Assembly (NCBI GenBank): GCA_023362775.1
Contig: JALMGJ010000060.1
Location: 940,501-1,004,500, forward strand
Direction of reading: 5' to 3'
Origin: Charina bottae
Lineage: Eukaryota; Chordata; Lepidosauria; Squamata; Charinaidae
DNA length: 64,000 nucleotides
Shown here: positions 34,699 to 44,100 of the stretch, piece by piece
How positions within the stretch are numbered: the first letter of the stretch is position 1
Layout: each line of letters starts with the position of its first letter
Translations under genes and position numbers: made by a program
The notes under the pieces: model-generated
Seen by the model: the letters and a program-made list of their open reading frames with translations, nothing else
What the model was told of the DNA's origin: nothing
Databases searched by the model: none

Positions 34699-34969
34699 CA
34701 GAGCTTTCCAAACTGTGTGTCATGACACAAAAGTGTGTCGCCACACACAGTCCGGTGTGTCGACACACAACCCGGAAGCGCTGATCATCATCAGCGCTTC
34801 CGGGTTTTCCCGTGGCGACACACCAACGGCGGCGCGCAAAAACCTGAAAGCGGCAGCAGCGCTTCCAGGTTTTTGAGCGCTGCCGCAACGGCGGCACTTC
34901 CGGGTTGTCCCGTGGCGACACACCAACGGGGGTTGGTGTGTCGCCGTGGGAAAACTTTGGAAAGCCCTG
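34699..34969. mobile_element. CpG-rich hAT-like MITE, copy 1
   Basis: 271 bp from CAGAGCTTTCCAAACTGTG to CTTTGGAAAGCCCTG (inverted ends). The 8-bp flanks CTCGGAGC (34,691-34,698) and CTTGGAGC (34,970-34,977) match at 7 of 8. Inside are several hairpins, including a near-perfect 34-bp palindrome at about 34,769-34,805 (GGAAGCGCTGATGATGATC-type arms), and repeats of the word GGTGTGTCG or its inverse. Strongly CpG-rich in an AT-rich region. Short ORFs on both strands are by-products. Confidence 0.92.
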
Positions 34970-34977
34970 CTTGGAGC

Positions 34978-35830
34978 ATAGGAAATTGCTTTTATTTATT
35001 TACTGAGTGTTTAAACAATTAGCTAGTCTTTACATTTAAAAAAAATCTTCCATTTCTGAACTATTCTTAGTATTGAATCATTGAGTAGAGAAACTCATCT
35101 TGCCCATACACTTTGGCCATTTCACACCTGCAAATTAGATGTCAGAACTAAATGGAAATTAAAGGAAGCCTATAAACAGATCTGTCATCCATAAACCTAC
35201 ATTATAAATCTAAATTATCCACATATTCAGACTAAGTTATTAATAAAAGGATGGTGGCAATTATCCAGAAGTTAATAAAATTTTAGGCATCTTTTTTAAA
35301 TATCCAGGTTCAAATCTCAGGCTAAGAGTGTTATATCTATTGCCCTAAACTGGCCAGTTTTCTCTGGACTCCTGAATTTTGAGAGGTATTGAAAGTAGTA
35401 AGTGAACAGGCTGGTGGGGAAATTACGTGATCCTCAAAACCTCAGTTTCCCCAAACAGGAAAAGCACTCTTGCAATGCCTACATACCCATGCATCTTCAG
35501 CACATTTCAAAATGTGAGCTTTTTTCTGCTCTTGCACTTTTGGAATTGAACAACTGGAAACTTTTCCTTATAGCTCCTAATCAGGGGAGATGTGATGAGA
35601 TACATTCCAGTGAACTGGAATAGCTGTCAATCTCTATTAACCAGAAAAGTATGGTCCATCTCAAGTACCAGGAACATAGAAAACTCTAAAGCCATTTCCT
35701 GAAAAAAGAAGGGGTATAAGTAATTTCTACTTACTTTTCCCTACATCCCCCTACAATGTCTGAATATATACAATGTTTATAAAACATGCAAAGTTCAGAT
35801 GTGCAGAAGCTTTAGTTTGGATATTTGATT
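34978..35830. other. Unassigned sequence
   Basis: No gene supported. Confidence 0.4.
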
Positions 35831-36060
35831 GAAGTTTGAATGAATCTCCCAAATGAATTGACTTTCGAATCAAATCAGTGATTTGTACTGAATCCTTGAT
35901 TCTGATACCTCTGAATCAGTTCAGAAGGCTGACTCAACCCAATTTAGTGCTTTGAATCAAAGCATTAACAGTGAATTGGTTTTTCAAACAGATTTGAATT
36001 ATATGAAATCACAGCATCAATCATTCAGTCTAGTTTATAGCCATTCTACACACCCCTAAT
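35831..36060. repeat. GAATCA-rich decayed repeat
   Basis: GAATCA, GATTC and TGAATC words recur on both strands over about 200 bp, followed by CTACACACCCCTAA. It looks like an eroded inverted-repeat element; not classified. Confidence 0.3.
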
Positions 36061-36656
36061 AGCTAGTAGCAGGGACAGGAAGGAGACTGTTTTAATTTTT
36101 ACAGAATGACAAAATGAGCATATAGGACAAATGACTTCTCCTTCTTGTCTCCTTCCATCCTGAACAAGTTGTAATATCAAACCCTACTAAGCTAGTGTGC
36201 TTATGCTCTTATCTTAGAATTACTCGCTGATCTCTTGAGCTTTCAATCCGCTGTGACTTCTTGGGTCTGCAATGGGCTATTAAAAAGTAGGAATTCTTCT
36301 GCTGAAGGAGCATTGTTACTGCATCAGGAGTTTCACTGTCATCTTGAGGCTAAGCTTTTTAATGGAGCTTTAATTCAAAGTCTCATTAAGTGTCTTCCCT
36401 ATAAAGTTGCAGATACACATTAAGAAGCATTTCCACTGTTCCCAAATGTCAGACACAGTAACTCAGTTCACTGCATTCCTGGGTGGCAAGGTTTGTAGAG
36501 CTCTGAAGTTTGTTATTATTGGTGTATCTTGTCTCTTGCCCTGGCCATGTTATATATGTCATAGGAATGAAATGACTGTGTATCTTGATGATTTAAATAA
36601 AGTATTTTTTCAGGAAGTTTGGATATTATTGCAATCATGGTGTTAGTTATGCAACA
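36061..36656. other. Unassigned, repeat-poor sequence
   Basis: No gene. 36,230-36,400 is free of recognisable repeats and has homeobox-like TTAAT/ATTAA words; only a comparative alignment could tell whether it is conserved. Confidence 0.3.
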
Positions 36657-36657
36657 A

Positions 36658-36689
<32 letters not shown>

Positions 36690-36690
36690 A
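36657..36690. repeat. (CT)n-(CA)n microsatellite
   Basis: A short compound dinucleotide run. Confidence 0.95.
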
Positions 36691-36931
36691 AACATACAAG
36701 TCATTATATTCATCATCCTCAAATTGCACACATGGGCATCAGTTGGGATACTCTGTACAAACTTCTATTCCAATTAACATATTGGAAAACAATATGGAGA
36801 AAAACAAGGGTGGCTTAATAGGGAAGAGGAAAAAAAGAAATACAATATATTATTAGACCAAACATATGTGGCAGAATCAAAATAAATGGTAGCTTGGGGT
36901 ACTTTGAAAGTTCTATTGCTATTTGTCTAGA

Positions 36932-37246
36932 ATAAGTCGCCAGGCTTGTCGATCAGAAGATCGCAAGTTCGGAGGTTCGAATCCCTAGCCCCGCATGACG
37001 GAGTGAGCTCCCGCACTCGCCCCAGCTTTTGCCAACCTAGCAATTAGAAAGCATGCAAATGCAAGTAGATTAATAGGTACCACTTTGGTGGGTAGGTAAC
37101 AGCGTTCCGCGTGTGTCATGCTGGCCACGTGACTCTGGAAGCGTCTTCGGACAATGCTGGCTCTTCGGCTAACAAATGGAGATGGGCACTGGCCCCTAGA
37201 CTCGGACACGACTGCACAAATGTGCGGGGGGAACCTTTACCTTTAC
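36932..37246 (+). mobile_element. Sauria-type SINE, 5'-truncated
   Basis: Starts within the tRNA head (TAAGTCGCCAGGCTTGTCG), keeps the B box GGTTCGAATCCC, the body and the tail CTCGGACACGACTGCAC with a TTTACC end. Followed directly by antisense L1. Confidence 0.86.
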
Positions 37247-37560
37247 TAATCACTATTTAAATTTTCTGTTATCTCCCCTTATTTAATCTATAAAACCCTT
37301 CATCATCAAGCTATTTTTCTCTACTTTTATAATTTAATCCATAACAGACTCCAGTCTTTAATAAAGGCCTCTGTGGATTTCTCTCTCATTAGACATGTCA
37401 GTTTTGCCATCTCTGCCAATCCATAACTTTAAATATCCAATCTTCAACATTTGGAGCTCATTTTTCCATTTCTGCACATATAACAACCTTGCCGCCATGA
37501 TCATAAACTACAAGGCACCATGCTTTTTACTCAGTTCTTCTTCCATAAACCATAATACGT

Positions 37561-38033
37561 ACAGGTAGTTCTTACTTAACAATCACTCATTTAGTGATGG
37601 TTCGGATTTACAATGGTGCTGGAAAAACCAACTTATGACCAGTACTCACACTTACAACTGTTGTAGCTTCGCAGCGGCCACGTTATCACAATTTGGGTGC
37701 TTGGCAACCAGTTCACATTTATTTATTTTATTTTATTTATTTATTATTCAAATTTCTATCACCACCCATCTCCATGATTTATGACCATCGCAGTGTCCCG
37801 TGGTCATGTGATCACCATTTTTTACTTTCCCAGCCGACTTCTGGCAAGCAAAATCAATGGGGAACTACATGATTCGCTTAACAACCATGTGGTTCATTTG
37901 ACACCTGTGGTGATTTGCTTAACAACTGCTGAAAAAAAGGTCATAAAATCGGGTCAGATTCACTTAATGACTGCTTCGCTTAGCAACCAAATTTCTGGTC
38001 CCAATTGTGGATGTTAAGCGAGGACTACCTGTA
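37561..38033. mobile_element. Mariner-like MITE with nested CR1 tail
   Basis: The ends CAGGTAGTTCTTACTTAAC and GTTAAGCGAGGACTACCTG are inverted and lie between TA dinucleotides, as for Tc1/mariner insertions. The body has the recurring words TTTACAATGGTGCTGG, GTGGTCATGTGATCACC and CTTAACAACTGCTG. Related to 50,651-51,070. A CR1-type tail of about 60 bp at about 37,708-37,770 is inserted in it. Confidence 0.78.
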
Positions 38034-38654
38034 CAGTTCTGTCTTCTTCTGAAAAGGGATTCCTATTATTTTCATCAATGTCCTGTGGATCACTAACCAA
38101 ATTTTTTTGGCCACTTCACTAGTCTACCACATAGGTTCCATCCTCTTTTCCATATTTCCAACATTTATTTGAAATGTTCTTATATGTTTTTGATAGTTTC
38201 ACAGGTGTCAAATGGTGTCAAATCTCATCTATACATCATTTTATAACAATTTTCTCTTAAATTATTGCAGAGTAAATTTAATATTTTAGTCCACATTTTC
38301 CCCGAATATCCATGCCAATACTGTGCCCAAAATTTAGCAGCCATCTAATATTACATTCTTTAACTTGTTCAGCTTCTGTATCATATTTTAACAGCAATTT
38401 ATAAATTCTTGTGATTCCATATTTGTCATCTTTGCATAATTCTATTTCAACTTCATTCCTACTCCTTCCTATACCTCGTTTCACAGCCTTTTCAAAATTT
38501 GCCTTTATTTGTGCATAAATCACAAATGTATACTTTCTGTACTTAACTGTGCTCTAGTCTTAAGTACAGGTTTCCCACCTATAAACATCAGCAAATCCTC
38601 ATAATTTAACCATTTTACTTGACCTGCTGTCTCTCCCCTGTGAAAAGTTTCTTG

Positions 38655-39030
38655 GATTGAGGTGTATAATGACAATCTCAGGGACAACCTCTTCTTATAT
38701 TTATATAGGTTTCCGGGTGGGAGACGGTCATGATGAGGGTTGCCTGACGTGCCTTCCTTTTAGCTCTTTTCTCCCTTTCGCCCTGTACTCGTGCTTCTTC
38801 AAAGTCCATAGCACCATTAATAAAGGCTGTCCTCCAATTGAAACGCTCATGAGTTAGGGCTTCCCAGTTCTCAATGCTGAACTCACTGTGTGAACTCAAT
38901 GCCTCACTGTGGGAGGTTGTGCGGATCCAGAATTGGCCTTTATAGCCACTTAAGGATCCACTGTTCAAATTTTACCTTTGGAAGACAATCTTACTCGGCT
39001 ACGAGTGATCGCCAATGATGATGATGATAT
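38655..39030 (-). mobile_element. C-terminal LINE remnant inside the L1
   Basis: The minus-strand frame 38,678-38,968 reads FSIENWEALTHERFNWR, INGAMDFEEARVQGEREKRA, a pattern (WE.LA.DR..WR....GA..FE..R....EKR) that closes some non-LTR retrotransposon polyproteins before a zinc finger. A GAT triplet tail (ATGATGATGATGAT) lies beyond it at 39,018 on the plus strand. No TSD recognised. Confidence 0.45.
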
Positions 39031-39619
39031 TTATATACTTTACTCTGACATAGTGATTTTTAAACTCAACATTCACTTATCATGCCAGCCATACCCATGC
39101 AGACCATATCTGAAGTTGTGCACCTCCAAATTTAACAATCTATTCCTCAACAAGATCCACTCCTTTAACCATACCAGACAGCTTACCGCAAAATAGAATT
39201 TCAAATTAGGTACTGCCAAATCTCTTCACTCTTTAGCATCCTGTTAGCACTTCCTTTTTCACTTGTGGTTTTTTGTCTTACCATATGAATTTATTTTTGC
39301 CATTGTACCAAGGGCACATCATTTTTTAATATACTGTAGGTATTGTCTGGAGCAAGAAAAGCATTCTAGGTAATACATTCATTTTAATCACTGCTAAGAT
39401 AATCTTTTCCAACAAAGAACAACTTTCAGGAGATATGAAAACTTAAATAACACTCTGGGTGTTTTTTATATGTCTTCAAGCTGTAATTTTGTGCACACTT
39501 CCCTCACTGACCATGTTAGGCCTACTTCTCAAGAGGCAGTGTTAGGACTGTGCTAGAAACCTTTCATTTTGCTTTACTGACACAGCTCTGAGGAAGAAAA
39601 TGAATTGATCCGTCACAAC

Positions 39620-39892
39620 CAGAGCTTTCCAAACTGTGTGTGTCGCGACACAAAAGTGTGTCGCCACATACAGTCTGGTGTGTCACCACACAACCCGGAA
39701 GCGCTGATCATCATCAGCGCTTCCGGGTTTTCCTACAGCAACACACCAACCGCGGCGCGCAAAAAGCTGAAAGCGGCAGCAGCGCTTTCGGGTTTTTGCG
39801 CGCTACCGCAACGGTGGCACTTCCGGGTTTTCCTGCGGCGACACACCAACAGCGGTTGGTGTGTCACCGCGGGAAAAATTTGGAAAGCCCTG
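39620..39892. mobile_element. CpG-rich hAT-like MITE, copy 2
   Basis: 273 bp, collinear with the 34,699 copy over its whole length with scattered, largely CpG-type changes. Ends CAGAGCTTTCCAAACTG and TTTGGAAAGCCCTG. Exact 8-bp duplication GTCACAAC at 39,612-39,619 and 39,893-39,900. Confidence 0.94.
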
Positions 39893-40189
39893 GTCACAAC
39901 CATACACAAACTTTTCTTTTAAGAAAAGAGAAAGAGGATAACATATTGTGAACTTGTGAAAATGAAGACAACACAGACAACTTGCATGCTGATTTTCTCC
40001 AGTAAGCAGAAAAGAAAACAGATTTCTCACCCACTTTTCTAACGGGAATAGCTTTTAAAAGATTCCAAGAAACGCCTAAAAAAAAAAGAGTGGGAACTGT
40101 TTGTTCCTGTAAAAGATGCAGGGACAGAACCTTTAAAAAGCATATACTTTAAAAAAAATCTTCTGCACACAGAATAGTTTAATATTATT

Positions 40190-40668
40190 CTGATTTTAGA
40201 GTTTTAGAAGCTTGCATAGAGAGATCAATAAACTAGACTTTTGCAGTAAAAAATAAAGTTGCATTTATTCAAAAAACAAGAACATATTTACAAATCTCTT
40301 TCACCTACAACAGGTACAGACAGGCTTAACATCTTCATTTGAATAGAAAAAGATAAGCAGAGCCAGCAGGCAGAACAAAGAATCACCTTTATACACTTAA
40401 CTTCTTGATCAAAACAATTATTCACCATAGTAACCAATTAGCATGTGACTACCCAAGATTCAGCCTAGCCAAACCAGAATACCTTACATGGTAACAAACA
40501 CCTTAAGAACACAAAGATAAACCTTATATGGTTAATGGAATTTGAATGCCAGCAGACCTTTTGGCACCTGTCAGGTGAGAGAGAAAAAAATTACCCCAGC
40601 TTGTCTTTTTAAACTGAATCTTGTGACCCAGATTCTTTTTAGGTCACAAAATAAAAAATGCAACACTA
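40190..40668 (-). mobile_element. Candidate antisense LTR
   Basis: On the minus strand a TATA-like GTGTATAAAGGTG (near 40,385-40,398) is followed by GAATAAATGCAACTTT (near 40,258-40,275), the spacing expected of an LTR. The 5' end may be TGTTGCATTTTTTATT (at 40,668). Duplication not resolved. Confidence 0.35.
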
Positions 40669-40913
40669 ATATCCAAAGCCATGGTGTGTTAATCCCGGCT
40701 TACTGAATAAACCAAAATATGCCGGGTTCAATAACTTATTAAATGATAAACCTTGATTTACAAACCACAGTGGCAGGATGCATGCAACATTGCTAAGGCA
40801 CAAGCAAGCAAACTGCTTTTTGATTTAAGGTTATCATATCTGGGCTGCAAAAACCCAGATGAACACCAGATGGCAACAAAGAGATACAGAGAACTCTAAC
40901 TCTTTGCTGCTAT

Positions 40914-41344
40914 TGTTAGGGTTAGCTTAGCATAACCAACACCATCTTGCTTTTGGAACTTGCTTGCTAAAGGGAACTAGGTTAGCAGGGACGCAGAGAC
41001 CTTGCTGCTGTCTCCAGGGATAAGTTCATTCAGATAACACTTAGCAAGGATTGTTTAGCATACTAGGAGACAGAACGTCGGCTAGAAATGTAGATATGGG
41101 AGCTTTGCCCTGTCACTGGGATAGAGTTCATCCATGCTTTCTTACCAGCTTGTTACTCTATATAATCTCTATGCTTGCAATGTGTAGGTGTGGTTTTCTC
41201 ACTGGACGCTTGCTGTTACAGTGTCTAGAGAGAATCACCCAGCCTTTTGTCTTGGCCAAAATAAATGCTGTTTACTTTGAATCCAAGCCTCAGCTCAAGC
41301 TTCTATTTGGGAATCTGAAACTTCCGTGAGATCTGAGCCTTACA
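40914..41344 (+). mobile_element. Solo LTR, retrovirus-like
   Basis: 431 bp from TGTTAGGGTTAGC to GAGCCTTACA (TG...CA), flanked by the 4-bp duplication CTAT at 40,910-40,913 and 41,345-41,348. TATA-like CTATATAATC near 41,158, AATAAA at 41,260-41,265 followed by U5-like sequence. A 4-bp duplication fits gammaretrovirus-like elements. No internal genes remain. Confidence 0.72.
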
Positions 41345-41366
41345 CTATCATCAGGATACTCTAGTA

Positions 41367-41437
41367 CAGTGTTTCTCAACCTCAGCGTCTTTATGATGTG
41401 TGGACTTCAGTTCCCAGAAATCCCCAGCCAGCATGCT
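41367..41437. mobile_element. Half of a palindromic hAT-like MITE with matching flanks
   Basis: Only the left half is present, CAGTGTTTCTCAACCTC to CCAGCCAGCATGCT, stopping at the palindrome centre. Yet CTCTAGTA occurs exactly on both sides (41,359-41,366 and 41,436-41,443; CT is shared with the element centre). Confidence 0.85.
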
Positions 41438-41444
41438 CTAGTAG

Positions 41445-43898
41445 CGCAGGCATGGTATCCTTAATTTAATATTGTGTAGGAACTCAGTAAACAAGTACAG
41501 ATCTTTCTCCCTTTAAGGCACTGGAATACTTTATAAAGTCTACAACTGATGCCACAGCTACCCGTAAACATCTCTCCCCTTACTATTTGGATTTCAAACT
41601 ATTTATATTCTTCATGCCTACTTAAACTTCCTCTGTCCCTTTCTTGTTCAAAATGTTGACTGAGATTCTCAGAGATACTCCCCAGATGTTTTCCTTATTT
41701 GGAAATTCTATTCCACAAACCTATACATTCTTAAACCTAGTTGAAATCTATTTAAACCATGACCACAATCATTCATGCACTAATGAGATGTGTGTTTACT
41801 TCCAAGTACGTGCAACTCACTCCTAAGTTCCCTGTTGGATTGTGGGCAGTAAAATGTCAGGCATGTTAGTTCAGACCTACTCCACCAAACAGGTTAAAAT
41901 AGCATGTCCAGAATCATGTTGAGAATTCTACCGGGCTTTACTTTCTAGTAAATAGAAATGAGTTTATACTTAGAAGTAATGCCCACAGAAATTGACAGGA
42001 CCTTTTCACAAGCAATAGCTGTGATCACTTTCCATAAATTTCATGCTTTGGCACACAAGTAACTTTTTGCATAAGACTGAACACAGAAATTCCCTGACAT
42101 TTTTTTTCCTACCAAGTGAAAATTTCTTTCAAAGGAGAAGAGGGGAAAAAAATCTCACAGATGGAGTGAGTCTTTGTGAACTAATTGGTTGCAAGGTGGC
42201 CAAGAGGATGTCTAAAGGTTTTCCATTAAGCAAGCATCAAAGCAGTGTGTCGTCTCTCGTGCTTCAATTCAACAAGGGAACCATATCGCTGTTTGTATAG
42301 TGTTGCTTGCATCTGAATTTGTAAGCTGACACTTTTATCAAAATAACATAAGGCATCAATGACTTTTCCTAATTTCATGATTTCCATATTTGTTTAGAAT
42401 CCAATTCCCATAATTTGCAAAAGAAAAAGAAGAAAAAGTAGAGCATTCTGAAATGTGTTGGAATCAGCTGGTTTAACATGGCAAACTGGACTTATTTTAT
42501 TTAGTACTCTCTTGGAGTATCAGTGAGTATTGAAAAACGCAATGGACTTATTCTATCATTAATCTAGACTATCTTTAGAAATATATGGAGAGTAGTAGGC
42601 ACATATACAGTACTATACTTGCAGAGGTATATTACCTTAACGTTAATTATTCACTCACAAAGTCTGGATCTTCTATGGAATTTTGAACTCTTCACCCAAA
42701 AATGTATGAGATGTATTGTTCTGTCCTCTATTGAAATGAATGTTTTCACTCTTTTTTAATAGTAGCCCATTGTATCTTCTTGTTTCTATGCAAAAGAACC
42801 TGAAAGCCAAGGCCAGCTGAACCTGTGGACACAAGAGATCATCATGGCTGCCAATCTGACTTAATATGCAATTAAGAAATGCATGGATGGATCCAAATCT
42901 TAGAAAAGACCTACTGACTAGCTATAGTGAAGTCTGGCACAATTACCCTTAGTTCTGCTTAATGTACTTTTTATAGCCATCTGGGTTCCATTAGGAATTG
43001 GAGAGGATTGGGGCAAATCTCCTAGCTGGATGGATGCATATCAGAAATGCAGCATATGGTGTTTCATTTCTTCCTTAATAGGTATTTAAACCCCAGGACC
43101 CAAATGTTCTGTGCAGTTGTAGTTGATTCTTCTGGCAGTGAACATGGGGCTGATATCCCATATGGCATGAATGACATCACTTTGGGCACTTCTACATAAG
43201 GATTCTACCCCAGTCCAAAAACAGCTCCAGGTTTTTATGATCCTACAACAGGGGAATTTATTTCTGGCTGAGCTGTAGTATATTTGAAACCACAGCAAAA
43301 TTAGTATTTTCTTTGAAATGCTGCATCTCTTTAGGGGCTCAATAGGTAGTCTGTCTCCTTATTTGCAAGACCTCTTAAAGGTCAGCTATGTCTGCTTTGT
43401 GGGCAAGGGGCAAGGACTGCTGAATTCAGTGGGATTTCCTCCTAGGAAGATTTCTGGGTAGATATTTTATGGATTGCCTCATAACTTCATTGTTAATGAA
43501 GTGACTGGAAGCAAGACTACCAAGTTGATGTATCACAATGTCTATTTAAGCCTCCTTCACAGATATACTAAGACAAGTATGGGAACATAAAGTTGCTCCT
43601 GATAATTGAGTTTGTAACACTACTTTTAAGATTAATCTTTGCATGGAGACCCAACTGTCAAAAAGGCCATGTAGGACTGTGCAGCATTTCAGATTTGGTT
43701 ATGAGAAGTTGCTTTGAAATATGCAAAAGCATAATTACTGCACCTGATAATAACTCATTAAGGCAGGCATTTTTGGCTGTGTTCCTGAAAAAGAGCACAG
43801 CTGCTTTAATGAGTCAAAACCAAATGCTGTGCTTATGCTCCTGCATATGCTCAAACAACTTTTGGAAATCCAACCTTAAGCATTATACGATCCCAATT
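41445..43898. other. Unassigned sequence, repeat-poor
   Basis: No gene recognised. 43,660-43,860 is free of recognisable repeats and could be conserved non-coding DNA judged by appearance only. Confidence 0.35.
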
Positions 43899-43899
43899 T

Positions 43900-44093
43900 G
43901 TTGTTGTTGTTGTTCAGTCGTTTAGTCGTGTCCGACTCTTCGTGACCTGATGGACCATAGCACGCCAGGCCTTCCTGTCCTCCACTGTCTCCCGGAGTTT
44001 ACTCAAATGCATGTTCATTACATCGGTGATGCTATCTAACCATCTCATCCTCTGCCATCCCCTTCTCCTTTTGCCTTCAGTCTTTCCCAGCAG
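43900..44093 (-). mobile_element. BovB LINE (lineage B) 3' fragment
   Basis: Starts with a TTG run (the CAA tail on the minus strand), then GTTCAGTCGTTTAGTCGTGT. It encodes the C-terminal LLGKTEGKRRRGWQRMRW block in antisense. Near-identical to the end of the 12.1 kb element. 5'-truncated; possible imperfect 7-bp flank (CAATTTG / CACTTTG). Confidence 0.86.
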
Positions 44094-44100
44094 CACTTTG

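Larger units (their letters stand above)
37255..39440 (-). mobile_element. L1 LINE, antisense, old host of nested insertions
   Basis: Three L1 pieces are collinear on the minus strand: 39,040-39,440 (LLGKIILAVIKMNVLPRML-like, then FIW remnants), 38,035-38,650 (IELCKDDKYGITRIYKLLLK, IRWLLNFGHSIG, CWKYGKEDGTY) and 37,255-37,558 (3' part). They match the order of the 3.2-4.6 kb L1. They are separated by a mariner-like MITE (37,560-38,033) and a LINE remnant (about 38,655-39,030). Heavily mutated. Confidence 0.72.

Noticed and set aside
34640..35022. ORFs on both strands in the CpG-rich block
   Set aside because: They arise because the MITE palindromes lack stops; they are recreated at 39.6 kb in altered form.
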